A DNA stretch of 64,000 nt from JAEXOD01 sp963663265. GTDB lineage: Bacteria; Bacteroidota; Ignavibacteria; Ignavibacteriales; Melioribacteraceae. Position numbers and translations under genes: made by a program. The notes under the pieces are model-generated. The model had not been told where the DNA came from and did no database searches. It was given only the letters and a program-made list of their open reading frames with translations. Positions 15,681 to 25,140 of this stretch are shown piece after piece (the first letter of the stretch is position 1; every line of letters begins with the position of its first letter). The stretch is taken from contig CAXXXM010000002.1 in NCBI GenBank assembly GCA_963663265.2, positions 1,426,001 through 1,490,000 of the forward strand, in the 5' to 3' direction.

Positions 15681-17720
15681 CTAATTAAACAACTCCCAAT
15701 TAAACCCAAATCTAATTCCCCTGCTTTGTTTAGGATAATATGTAATATAATAATTTTCTTCATTTAATAAGTTTTCAAATACAAAATATAATATAGCGGC
15801 ATCTTGTATTCTTGCCGCTACAAAAATATCCATCTGAAAAGACGATTTTGCATAAACACTTTTATAAGTTTCAACTTCTCCGGTTGATAATTGGTAATAA
15901 AACGAAGTCATGTTATTATTGTAATTATATATTCGTCCATCTTGTTTACCAACAATTCTAAAATTTACACCCGCTTTTAGTTTTAAATTTCGGTTGAACA
16001 AAGTGTCTATATAATAAATTCCACTATAAGCAGTATACTCCGGCATAAACTTAGTTTTAATGTTCGTTTTTGTGTAAAACAGAGATGAGTTATTAGTTAT
16101 TAATAATTTCCAATATTTTAGACTGAAGTTTAAGTTAATCCCTTGCGTTTTTGTTTCTTTTGTGAAATATGAAATAAAATTTTCCGTTTTTATTGAATCA
16201 ATTGTTTTATCAACCACATAGTAAGGAGTTTTATTATTATTAGATAAAAAATAACCTAAAGAGCCGTTAAAAACTTCCGATTTATATTTAATACCTACTT
16301 CAATATTGTTTATTGTTTGAATATCAGGTAATTGTACATAATTATCACTTTCAATGGGATTTAGCGGTTTTTGAAATGTAGATGCACCACCATACAAATT
16401 TAAGCCGGCAAAATTAATATTTACATCACCACCAAAACCATTATAGGTATTGTTATCATAATTAGATATTTTATAATATACTGATGGCACAATATTAGGT
16501 ATTATTATCAACCTATTAATTCCCAAAAAAGAAATAGAATTAATTTTTCGGCTATTACTTAGCATGTCAGAATTAAAACTTAGTCTTTCCATATTAAAAC
16601 CAAAATCCGATTCAAAATAAGGAAAGTTGAATTTTTGATTTATATTAATTCCAACTAAATTATATTTATTTTTCTGTATGGTTGTATCTATTTTTTGATA
16701 GTTGTTATAGTCATTTACTAAATCATGAAAAGATTGAGTATTGTTTTGATAATAAAAATCTAATGTTGTAGGCAGACTTTTTAATACAGTTGCCAAAACT
16801 TTAAAATTAAACCTATGTCCTATTTCTTTTTGATATCTATCCTCATAATTAACAATAGCAGCTAACTGGTCAAACATATTAGTTTTAACAAACTCGCTAT
16901 AGTAAGTACTTTCTAAACTTTCTAAATCTACCCCGCCATTTAATCTTGTTTGTGCTCGTGAATAGTTGTAATCAAACATAAAATTAAAAATATTACTCAT
17001 ACTGTACTTAGCAGAAACAAAAGCCTGCCAGTTTCCATATTCCGTATTATAAAAACCATCGCTAATTGAATAATTTGAAATATTAATTTTAACATCAGTT
17101 TTTTTATTTATGTAAGTGTGAAACAAAAAATCAATTATCCCTTCTTCGTTTGAAGCCTGAGAAAAGCGTATTTTTGTGTAAGGTTTTGCCGGATAGTTAT
17201 TTTTTGTTATAAAATTAACTGTAACAGGGTTAAGGAAAGAACCACCTAAAAACCCACGCGGTAAAGGATAAACTTCAACCGAATCAATTGATTCTAATTG
17301 TAAATTGTAAAGATTAAAACTGTTTTGTGTACGGTTATTTATTAAATTTCCATTAATTAAATAGGAAACGTTATTGAAGCCATATCCATATAGTGTTGCT
17401 TCATTAGGTTTTCCTAAACTTCCTAAATCCTGTAAAAAACCAAATGGCAGAGAATTGACTACATCGCCGCTATAACGATAATCAAGCAATTCAATTTCTT
17501 TTCTATTTTTGGTTGAAGAAAATTCAGAAGATTTATTAAATGAACTAACTGATAACGGTTTTAATGTATCAACAATAATTTTAATTTTGTTTGTATCGAT
17601 TTCTGCTGTTGTTTTAATAGAATCAGACTGAAAAAAACCATATAAGGTGGATGGGAAATCGCTCCCCTTAACGCTTGCAACTTGCAATAAAATAAAAAAT
17701 AGAACTAATATTTTGTACAT
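15681..17720 (-). CDS. TonB-dependent receptor-like outer membrane protein
   Basis: A 679-residue outer membrane protein: signal peptide (residues 1-19), then a plug-like domain at about 85-160 (NEATLYGYGFNNVSYLINGN, then LESIDSVEVYPLPRGFLGG), then alternating aromatic strands of a beta barrel to a C-terminal FGFNWELFN ending on aromatic residues. No TonB box could be identified, and it lacks the SusC-type N-terminal extension. Lying 32 bases upstream of the secreted amylase, it may take up the released glucan fragments, or it may be a porin-like barrel. The substrate is inferred from context only. Confidence 0.75.
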   Translation of the reverse strand: MYKILVLFFILLQVASVKGSDFPSTLYGFFQSDSIKTTAEIDTNKIKIIVDTLKPLSVSSFNKSSEFSSTKNRKEIELLDYRYSGDVVNSLPFGFLQDLGSLGKPNEATLYGYGFNNVSYLINGNLINNRTQNSFNLYNLQLESIDSVEVYPLPRGFLGGSFLNPVTVNFITKNNYPAKPYTKIRFSQASNEEGIIDFLFHTYINKKTDVKINISNYSISDGFYNTEYGNWQAFVSAKYSMSNIFNFMFDYNYSRAQTRLNGGVDLESLESTYYSEFVKTNMFDQLAAIVNYEDRYQKEIGHRFNFKVLATVLKSLPTTLDFYYQNNTQSFHDLVNDYNNYQKIDTTIQKNKYNLVGININQKFNFPYFESDFGFNMERLSFNSDMLSNSRKINSISFLGINRLIIIPNIVPSVYYKISNYDNNTYNGFGGDVNINFAGLNLYGGASTFQKPLNPIESDNYVQLPDIQTINNIEVGIKYKSEVFNGSLGYFLSNNNKTPYYVVDKTIDSIKTENFISYFTKETKTQGINLNFSLKYWKLLITNNSSLFYTKTNIKTKFMPEYTAYSGIYYIDTLFNRNLKLKAGVNFRIVGKQDGRIYNYNNNMTSFYYQLSTGEVETYKSVYAKSSFQMDIFVAARIQDAAILYFVFENLLNEENYYITYYPKQSRGIRFGFNWELFN

Positions 17721-17934
17721 TTAATTAATCAAGATATTTTAAACTAATTAATAAGATAAGTATTTTTATACAAATATTTGAGTAATTTTATATTGTCTGT
17801 TAAAATTTGTTAAAACTTAAAAAATTGGATTTATTTAATGAATTTATTTATATATATTGTTGGGTATTAATTATTCAATTAATAATTATTTAGATTCAGC
17901 ATTTTTATTCAATTTAACTGAATAATAAAATCAA

Positions 17935-18147
17935 ATGGAAAAAGAAATTTTAATTCAAAAAGAGCTTGAAAGAGAGGAAATTGACACATATATGTGCCCT
18001 TTTTGTTACAGTCCAATTGATTTTGTATGGTTATGTAAAATGCATAATTTTTCATTATCCTCCTATATATATATCTGCCCAAAGTGTAATAATTTATTAA
18101 ATTTTTCTAATCGAAAAGGCTTTCACCCACAAAGTAGTAAATTTTAA
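17935..18147 (+). CDS. Small zinc-ribbon-like hypothetical protein
   Basis: A 70-residue ORF with MCPFCYSP and CPKCNNLL, two CxxC pairs 30 residues apart, suggesting a zinc ribbon. It stands alone between the TonB-receptor promoter region and the hydrogenase operon terminator. No clear Shine-Dalgarno site precedes the ATG. It matches no family that I recognise; the paired CxxC makes chance less likely, but it could be spurious. Confidence 0.5.
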   Translation: MEKEILIQKELEREEIDTYMCPFCYSPIDFVWLCKMHNFSLSSYIYICPKCNNLLNFSNRKGFHPQSSKF

Positions 18148-18262
18148 CTCATTATAACAGAAACACTTACATAAATATTTTTTACATTTTACAAAAAATT
18201 ATTTGTATAATTTAAAAAATATTTTGTATTTTCAATGCGGTAATCCAGTTTAAAAAAAAGAA

Positions 18263-18286
18263 AGTGCGGAGTGGCGCCTCCGCACT
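18263..18286 (-). terminator. Intrinsic terminator of the hydrogenase operon
   Basis: AGTGCGGAG (18263-18271) / CTCCGCACT (18278-18286), 9 perfect pairs with a 6-base loop. On the minus strand a T-rich run follows (CTTTCTTTTTTTT). A second imperfect hairpin, 15 pairs with a 3-base loop at 18306-18338, overlaps the stop codon of the phosphatase gene just upstream. Confidence 0.88.
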
Positions 18287-18318
18287 AACTAACTAAGCAG
18301 GAGTATTACAACAGGGTA

Positions 18319-19467
18319 TTAAAAATACTCTGTTGTAACTAATTTACCATCTTCCTTTAATTTATCTATTAATAAGGGGATGATCTTATTTCTTTTTAGG
18401 ATGCCGTTTTGTGTAAAGCTAATATCGTTATTTGCAGGATTTTCAGATAAACCCAAAAACAAATTTACTTTATCGGCTACACTTAAAAGTGAAAATAAAT
18501 CAGTGACGGGACTATCTTTTTCCATCGTTTGAGGGTCGGCATCCCAAATATTATATACTTGATTTAGTGTCACCGCACCTTCGGTAACTAAATCAATTCC
18601 TTCAATTGAGTAACTTAAAGGAGCTAAGTTACTTGTGTAATTTTCTTCCATTTTAAATTGTTTACCGGTTACTCTGGAAAAAATTTTCCCGGTTGTTGCA
18701 CCACAAACTATTTTAAGTCCATCCAAACGCAAAAACTTTTCCACCCATTCTTTATCTTTTTCTTTATCTTTTGGTGGACCGGTAAAAAGATTTATAACTT
18801 TCCCTTTTCGTCCTTTTGCCAACAAAACCGTACAATCATCTTCTAATCTATATTGCCAAAATTCTTCGGCTTTTTGTTCAATTTTTTCAGGTAAATCATC
18901 ATAATCATAACCTAATGTAAGCAAAGAGTTTATATACTTGTTAAGGTTTTCTATTCCCCACCCTTTTGGTAAACCTTTGCCTGTACCGGCTTGAGTTAGA
19001 CCATCAGTTACAACCATAATTGCTTCTTTGGCTTTAATAAAACAATTTGATTCGCCAATAATGGAGTTTTCTACTGTATAAATTCTTTGCGGTAAAACAG
19101 TTGAATATCTGCCCGATATGAATATAGGAGGAGGCATTTCATAAGATAAAATACTTGTTACTCCATCATTCAGAATTTTTACAACAGAAAAAACAGAATA
19201 AGGCATATCATGTAAACGAGCTTCCTCCATTGTTTTTACAAGAGAGGCAAATGCATTACGCAAAGAAAAATCTTTAATTAACAACTCTTTGAGACGTGTT
19301 GCACACATTGTAGCTGCTAAATTTGCTTTAATTCCACTCCCTAACCCATCGCATAGTATTACTGTTGTTGAATGTTCATCTCTATTTTCAACAAAATAAT
19401 CACCACAAACAAGATTTTTTCTTTTTGAGGCCTGATATGATATTACTTCGACGTGTAAATATCCCAT
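18319..19467 (-). CDS. SpoIIE/PP2C-type serine phosphatase of the hydrogenase operon
   Basis: A 382-residue cytoplasmic phosphatase. Residues about 1-215 form a SpoIIE/PP2C fold: CDGLGSGIKANLAATM carries the first metal-binding Asp, and VVTDGLTQAG with EDDCTVLLAKG carries later ones. Residues about 225-382 form an extra domain of unknown type (VCGATTGKIFSRVTGKQFKM). The ATG at 19467 is preferred over the TTG at 19473. It overlaps hydS by 25 bases, so translation is coupled. Phosphatases of this type are known neighbours of HydS-class sensory hydrogenases, and it would dephosphorylate a Ser/Thr-phosphorylated partner not present in the window. Confidence 0.87.
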   Translation of the reverse strand: MGYLHVEVISYQASKRKNLVCGDYFVENRDEHSTTVILCDGLGSGIKANLAATMCATRLKELLIKDFSLRNAFASLVKTMEEARLHDMPYSVFSVVKILNDGVTSILSYEMPPPIFISGRYSTVLPQRIYTVENSIIGESNCFIKAKEAIMVVTDGLTQAGTGKGLPKGWGIENLNKYINSLLTLGYDYDDLPEKIEQKAEEFWQYRLEDDCTVLLAKGRKGKVINLFTGPPKDKEKDKEWVEKFLRLDGLKIVCGATTGKIFSRVTGKQFKMEENYTSNLAPLSYSIEGIDLVTEGAVTLNQVYNIWDADPQTMEKDSPVTDLFSLLSVADKVNLFLGLSENPANNDISFTQNGILKRNKIIPLLIDKLKEDGKLVTTEYF

Positions 19468-21206
19468 AACCAATTATTATTTTTAGTTTTGGATTGTTCG
19501 TCTTTTGCAAGTCTTAGTAAGTTTTCAACCAGTAGTTCTCCTTTTGCAGTATTTTCACCCAATATTTTGGCTAATTTTTGTGCCATTTCTATTTGATGAA
19601 CTAATAATTCTTGAGCTTGAACTACAGTTTCGTTTCTTAACGAACTTAGTTGTTCTTTATCAGCTAAATTTTTGGTAATATCAACAAAAATTCCGACTAA
19701 TTGCTGTTCGTTCTTTAATTTATACAACTTTTGATGACAAATAATATTATATTTTTCGTGATTAACTGTAATCTCTAAAATATCTTCATCACCGGATTTT
19801 AAGTCTTCAAAATAGACAGGATCCATAAGCATTGAAATCTTTTTACCATAAACAGAGTTGTTACAATAAAAGAATTTTTTAAATGCAGGATTCATATTAA
19901 TTATATTTAACTCTTGATCTAAAATAACAATACCGTTAGGGCTTGATTCAATAATTTTATCACCACGCTGTTCGGCAATTCTACGCATATAAGGAATACA
20001 CATTTCAATTTCGGCAATTCCTTCTATAACCGCAATTGCTTTTTCGCGACAAGTGTTATAACCACAAGCACCACAATTTAACTGGTCTTCATCTTCAAAC
20101 TTGCCGGTCTTTTCCAATACTTCTTTAATTTGCTCTTCAGTATAACCGGTTTTAAGCTCTACTACTCGCTTTTCAAATTTTGTACTAAGTTTATAGTTGT
20201 TTTTATCAAGTTTTTCGCTAACAGGTATATTCTTTTCAGAATATTCTAAAACTCTTTCTTTTCTTTCAAAATAATTTGTTTCGTTTTTAATACCGGCACC
20301 ATTTATGCAACCCATTGAGCAAAATAATCCATCAATTAAAATATTTTTATCTGGGTTAGCATAATTCAAGGCTTCTTTAATACTTTCAAAGCCGGTAATA
20401 GTCATTGAATTATCCGAAATATAATTAGCTTCTAACTCAGCAGCTTTGCTAAAGCCACCTGATAATGCAAATAATTTTGCGTCTTTATCGCAAGGATCAT
20501 CAAACCAGCTTTCTTCAAATTTGCGTAAATCTATTTTTTCTTCTTCAAACCATTCCTTTAACTCATCAAAAGTCAAAACTGCATCAATGTAGCCATTGTA
20601 AATATCTTTTTCGCTTTCATCTTTTTTTGCTATACAAGGACCAATAAAAACGACTTTACAATCGTATCCATATTTTTCTTTAAGATACTGACCATGAGCT
20701 ATCATGGGCGACATGATGGGGAGCAAACTTGAAACCAGTCGAGGATAATACTTTTCAATCAAATTAACAACAACGGGACAAAACGAAACGATGTGCGTTT
20801 TGTCTTTGTTTTTCTTTATATATTCTTCCGCCTCTTTACTAACAAGATAGGCACCAATAGCGGTTTCGGAAATAACAGAAAAGCCAACACTTCTTAAAGC
20901 GGAAGGGACTCTATTAACAACATGCTGATCAAAAAAGGCAGGAAAAGAAGGAGCCAAGCTAAGTAATACTTTTTCACCATTTCTAAAGAACTCCTTAACA
21001 ATTTCAGCATCTTTTCTATATTGTTTAGCTTGTTGAGGACATTCTTTAATACATGTTCCGCACAAAATGCATCTATCGGTATCGATAGATGCTTGTGCTT
21101 CAAACATTTTAATAGCTTTAACAGTACACGCTCTAACACATCTGTAACAATCCTTGCAGCGTGCCTTGTTAGTAAAAATAATATTTTTTTTAGCTTTTTC
21201 AGTCAT
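19443..21206 (-). CDS. hydS: HydS-like sensory [FeFe] hydrogenase with PAS domain
   Basis: A 587-residue protein: two ferredoxin-type [4Fe-4S] sites (residues 17-27 CKDCYRCVRAC and 46-56 CILCGTCIKEC), an H-cluster domain (about 75-300), a four-Cys Fe-S motif (CGACGYNTC and MCIPY; Cys378, 381, 386, 403), a PAS domain (about 415-515) and a C-terminal helix. H-cluster ligands remain as Cys143 (SFCPVVV), Cys191 (IGPCIAKK), Cys296 and Cys300 (FCSMGC). The proton-relay Cys of catalytic enzymes is replaced by Phe142. This is the group C architecture, thought to sense H2 or redox state. It starts 2 bases after hydA and overlaps the phosphatase gene. Confidence 0.92.
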   Translation of the reverse strand: MTEKAKKNIIFTNKARCKDCYRCVRACTVKAIKMFEAQASIDTDRCILCGTCIKECPQQAKQYRKDAEIVKEFFRNGEKVLLSLAPSFPAFFDQHVVNRVPSALRSVGFSVISETAIGAYLVSKEAEEYIKKNKDKTHIVSFCPVVVNLIEKYYPRLVSSLLPIMSPMIAHGQYLKEKYGYDCKVVFIGPCIAKKDESEKDIYNGYIDAVLTFDELKEWFEEEKIDLRKFEESWFDDPCDKDAKLFALSGGFSKAAELEANYISDNSMTITGFESIKEALNYANPDKNILIDGLFCSMGCINGAGIKNETNYFERKERVLEYSEKNIPVSEKLDKNNYKLSTKFEKRVVELKTGYTEEQIKEVLEKTGKFEDEDQLNCGACGYNTCREKAIAVIEGIAEIEMCIPYMRRIAEQRGDKIIESSPNGIVILDQELNIINMNPAFKKFFYCNNSVYGKKISMLMDPVYFEDLKSGDEDILEITVNHEKYNIICHQKLYKLKNEQQLVGIFVDITKNLADKEQLSSLRNETVVQAQELLVHQIEMAQKLAKILGENTAKGELLVENLLRLAKDEQSKTKNNNWLWDIYTSK

Positions 21207-21208
21207 TT

Positions 21209-23221
21209 TTATGCTTTAAGTTCTTTTAACTCTTCGTCTATATTATCGCATACGGTTTTGAAATTAGCATGTTTAATAACTTTATCTCCAATTGTAACAC
21301 TTGGACCTTCATCACAATTTTCCATACAGAAAGTTGCATTTATCTGAACTAAATCTTTCAAATCAGTTCTTTCAACATGATCAATTACTCTATGTAACAA
21401 ATTCTGTGCCCCTTTCAAATAACAGCTTGTACCAACACAAAAATTAACACAAAGTTTTTCTTCTTTATTGCCGGTAATTAAATGTATCTTTTGATCAGCA
21501 ATACGTTTTCTGTTTCTATATTCAGTATGTAACAATTCATGAGCTTCATGACTGTTTGGCTCACCCAATTTTGTATTATAAAGTTCAGCAACGTATGGGT
21601 TTTCTTGTGCTTTATGCAATTGTAACATCTTATCGCAATCATATAAGCCTTTAGTACGGGCTTTATTAACATCTTCACCAAAATAAACCGGTTGACCGGC
21701 ACCACCAATACAGCCATTCGGGCAGGACATAACTTCAACTAAATGATAGTTTGCTTTGCCGGCTTTAATTTTATCAAGTACTATTTTGGCATTTTTTAAT
21801 CCAAAAACAATTGCAACGTTAATGGTTTCACCATTTAATTGAACTGAAATTTCTCTTATTCCAGAAGTTCCTCTCACTTCTAAGAAATCAGCATTTGTTA
21901 AATGAACATTGTTAACTTTTTCAACTGCATATCTTAAAACTGCTTCTGTAACACCACCGCTGTTACCAAAAATAATTCCGGCACCGGTTTTAAATCCTAA
22001 TGGCAAATCTAATGATTCCGGTTCAAGTTCTGTAAATTTCAAACCGGCTTGTTTAATCATACTTCCCAATTCTTGTGTAGTAATAACAATATCAACTTCT
22101 TTTACGCCATCATGAGTAAATTCTTCTCTATCAGCTTCAAATTTTTTAGCAGTACATGGCATAATTGAAACAATTACCAAATCTTTTGGGTCAATATTCA
22201 TTTGTTTAGATAAAATATCTTTTGCAATTGAACCAAACATCTGCTGTGGAGATTTACATGATGATAAATGATTTAACATATCAGGATAATACTGTTCTGC
22301 ATATTTAACCCAAGCAGGGCAGCAAGAAGTAAATATAGGTAAGTTTTCACCTTTTGCCTTACGAGCTAAAAATTCATTAGCTTCTTCAATAACTGTTAAA
22401 TCTGCTGCAAACGATGTATCAAAAACCTTATCAAATCCCATACGTTTTAATGCAGAAACAACTTGACCGGTTAATAATTCTCCCGGTTTTAATCCAAAAA
22501 GTTCGCCAATAGCAACTCTTACAGCAGGAGCAACTTGAGCTACTACTACTTTTTTAGGATTGTCTAAGGCTTCCCAAACTTTTGGAGTATCATTTTTTGG
22601 TGTTAAAGCACCGGTTGGGCAAACCCTTGCACACTGACCACAATCAACGCACTCAACATCGGCTAAGTTTTTGCCAAATGCTGGTACTATTCTTGAATGC
22701 GAACCTCTAAATGCAAAGTCAATTGCTCCAATTCCTTGTAATTCTGTACATGCTCTTACACAGTCACCACATAAAATACATTTGTTTGCATCTCTTACTA
22801 ATGCACAAGAACTAAAGTCAATTTCTTGTCTTTGGTCAGTTTGTTTAAATCTTACTTTATCAACACCAAGTCTATGTGCAATTTCTTGTAATTTACAAGT
22901 CGTGTTTTTTGGGCAGACTTGACAATTTTGGTCGTGATTTGCCAACAACAGCTCAATAGAAATTTTTCTTATTTCTCTTAATTCTGAAGTGTTGGTTTTT
23001 AACTTCATATTTGGTTCGGGTGGGATTGAACATGATGCTTGAATACCGCGTCCTTCAATATCAACTAAGCATAATCTACATGCACCAAACACACTTAACT
23101 CCGAATGATAGCAAAATGTAGGTAAATCTATTTTTGCTTTTCTAATAACTTCAAGAAGATTTTTTTCACCTTCTAATGCAATTTCTCTTCCATCTATTTC
23201 AATTTTATTATTTGTATACAT
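21209..23221 (-). CDS. hydA: NADH/ferredoxin-linked [FeFe] hydrogenase catalytic subunit
   Basis: A 670-residue catalytic subunit of the trimeric bifurcating hydrogenase. An N-terminal [2Fe-2S] domain (Cys37, 48, 51, 64) leads to a His-ligated [4Fe-4S] site (His96, Cys100, 103, 109). Two further [4Fe-4S] sites follow (about 148-158 and 191-201). The H-cluster motifs are complete: FTSCCPAW (Cys300/301), IMPCTAKK (Cys356) and EVMSCPNGC (Cys500/504), and the proton-relay Cys300 is intact. A C-terminal thioredoxin-like [2Fe-2S] domain has Cys595, 600, 632, 636. It follows hydB by 20 bases with a GGAG ribosome site. The HydEFG maturases are not in the window. Confidence 0.96.
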   Translation of the reverse strand: MYTNNKIEIDGREIALEGEKNLLEVIRKAKIDLPTFCYHSELSVFGACRLCLVDIEGRGIQASCSIPPEPNMKLKTNTSELREIRKISIELLLANHDQNCQVCPKNTTCKLQEIAHRLGVDKVRFKQTDQRQEIDFSSCALVRDANKCILCGDCVRACTELQGIGAIDFAFRGSHSRIVPAFGKNLADVECVDCGQCARVCPTGALTPKNDTPKVWEALDNPKKVVVAQVAPAVRVAIGELFGLKPGELLTGQVVSALKRMGFDKVFDTSFAADLTVIEEANEFLARKAKGENLPIFTSCCPAWVKYAEQYYPDMLNHLSSCKSPQQMFGSIAKDILSKQMNIDPKDLVIVSIMPCTAKKFEADREEFTHDGVKEVDIVITTQELGSMIKQAGLKFTELEPESLDLPLGFKTGAGIIFGNSGGVTEAVLRYAVEKVNNVHLTNADFLEVRGTSGIREISVQLNGETINVAIVFGLKNAKIVLDKIKAGKANYHLVEVMSCPNGCIGGAGQPVYFGEDVNKARTKGLYDCDKMLQLHKAQENPYVAELYNTKLGEPNSHEAHELLHTEYRNRKRIADQKIHLITGNKEEKLCVNFCVGTSCYLKGAQNLLHRVIDHVERTDLKDLVQINATFCMENCDEGPSVTIGDKVIKHANFKTVCDNIDEELKELKA

Positions 23222-23241
23222 CTTTTCTCCAAATTAAAATT

Positions 23242-25140
23242 TTAATATTCAATAGCTTTTAATCTGCATGTAGAAATACAAGCACCACATTTAATACATA
23301 ACTCTTGATTAATAGAGTGTGGTTGTTTTCTATCACCGGTTATAGCTCCAACAGGACAAACTTTAATACATAATCCACAACCTTTACATTTTTCTTCAAC
23401 AACATGAGGAGTACTTAAAGCCGAGCATTTACCAGTAGGACATCTCTTAGAAATTACATGTGCATCAAATTCTTCTCTAAACTGTTTAATCATTGCCAAT
23501 ACAGGATTAGGAGCTGTTTTACCTAAACCGCATAATGAACCAACTTTAACTGCATGAGCTAATTTTTGCAATAAATCGATAGTTTCAATTGTTGCTCTAC
23601 CTTCAGTAATATCTTCCAATAAAGCCAACATCTGTTTTGTTCCTTCCCTGCATAATACACATTTACCACAAGATTCATTTTGAGTAAAAGTCATAAAAAA
23701 CTTAGCCATTTGAACCATACAAGTTTCGTTGTTCATAACAACCAAACCACCAGAGCCAATCATTGCTCCAATTTTTCCTAATGAATCAAAATCTAATGGT
23801 AAATCCAAATGTTCTTTTGTTAAGCAACCACCTGATGGTCCGCCAATTTGAACTGCTTTAAAAGCATCATTATCAATTTTACCTTCTCTAGTAGTAACAC
23901 CACCACCAATATTAAAAATAATTTCGCGTAGTGTTGTACCAAAAGGAACTTCAATTAAACCGGTATTAGCAACGTGACCGGTTAACGCAAATGTTTTTGT
24001 TCCCGGTGATGTAACATTACCTAATTCTCTAAATTTATGTGCACCATCTCTAATAATAATAGGAACGGTGGCAAGGGTTTCAACGTTATTAATAACAGTT
24101 GGTTTTCCCCATAACCCTTTTTGAGCAGGGAAAGGAGGTTTTGGATTTGGCATTCCGCGTTTACCTTCAATAGAACCCATTAATGCAGTTTCTTCACCAC
24201 ATACAAAGGCTCCGGCTCCTTCCATTATTTCAACATCAAAACTAAAATTTGAACCAAAAATGTTTTCGCCTAAAATTCCCAATTTACGAGCATCTTCTGC
24301 TGCTTTCTTAATTCTTTTAACAGCCAAAGGGTATTCTAAACGTACATATATATAACCTTTATTACCACCAATACCTTTTGCGGCAATCATCATTCCTTCT
24401 AAAACTGAGTGAGGGTTTCCTTCCATAACGCTTCTATCCATAAAAGCACCCGGGTCACCTTCATCACCATTACAAATAACATATTTATCATCTGATTTTT
24501 GTATTCTTGTTAAGTCCCATTTTTTACCGGTAGGGAAACCACCACCGCCTCTTCCTCTTAAACCGGAAGACAAAATTTCATCACAAACTTCTTTATCAGT
24601 CATTTCAAGAATTGCTTTTTTAGCAGCTGAATAACCATCTAAAGCAATATATTCATTAATGTCGTTTGGGTCAACCATACCGCATTGTTTTAATACAAAG
24701 CGATGCTGTTTAGCATAAAAATTAATTTCTTTATGTCCCTTGCAATGTTCATGTGTTTTAGGGTCTGAATATAATAATCTATCTACTAATTTATCATTTA
24801 TTAAAGTTTCGTTAACAATTTCAACAACATCACCTTCTTTTACACCAACATATAAAATACCATCGGGTTCTATATCCACTAATGGTCCCATTTGGCAAAA
24901 ACCTTGACAGCCACTTTCTGTTAAATGAACAACATCATTTGAGTGTTTTTCAAAGCTTAAATCTAAAATAAGGTCTAATCCTTTTTCTTTTATATATGAT
25001 TCAAATTTATTAAAAACTTTACTTGAACCATTGGCAATACAACCAGTACCGGCACAAACAATTATTCTTCTTTTAACAACTTTCGATTTTTCTATATAAT
25101 CATTTTTAATTGCATCTAAATCAACAAGCAACGTCTTCAT
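23242..25140 (-). CDS. hydB: Bifurcating hydrogenase NuoF-like flavin subunit
   Basis: A 632-residue subunit that binds NAD(H), FMN and Fe-S clusters. Domains in order: an N-terminal thioredoxin-like [2Fe-2S] domain (about 25-110), a NuoF core with the NADH/FMN loop GLRGRGGGGFPTGKKW and GDEGDPGAF, a SLBB-like part, the cluster motif ESCGKCVLCREGTKQM, and a C-terminal 2x[4Fe-4S] ferredoxin domain (CKGCGLCIKVC, CIKCGACISTC). A longer TTG start at 25158 is possible. The ATG at 25140 is chosen because AAAGGAGA lies just upstream. It overlaps hydC by 20 bases. Confidence 0.95.
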   Translation of the reverse strand: MKTLLVDLDAIKNDYIEKSKVVKRRIIVCAGTGCIANGSSKVFNKFESYIKEKGLDLILDLSFEKHSNDVVHLTESGCQGFCQMGPLVDIEPDGILYVGVKEGDVVEIVNETLINDKLVDRLLYSDPKTHEHCKGHKEINFYAKQHRFVLKQCGMVDPNDINEYIALDGYSAAKKAILEMTDKEVCDEILSSGLRGRGGGGFPTGKKWDLTRIQKSDDKYVICNGDEGDPGAFMDRSVMEGNPHSVLEGMMIAAKGIGGNKGYIYVRLEYPLAVKRIKKAAEDARKLGILGENIFGSNFSFDVEIMEGAGAFVCGEETALMGSIEGKRGMPNPKPPFPAQKGLWGKPTVINNVETLATVPIIIRDGAHKFRELGNVTSPGTKTFALTGHVANTGLIEVPFGTTLREIIFNIGGGVTTREGKIDNDAFKAVQIGGPSGGCLTKEHLDLPLDFDSLGKIGAMIGSGGLVVMNNETCMVQMAKFFMTFTQNESCGKCVLCREGTKQMLALLEDITEGRATIETIDLLQKLAHAVKVGSLCGLGKTAPNPVLAMIKQFREEFDAHVISKRCPTGKCSALSTPHVVEEKCKGCGLCIKVCPVGAITGDRKQPHSINQELCIKCGACISTCRLKAIEY

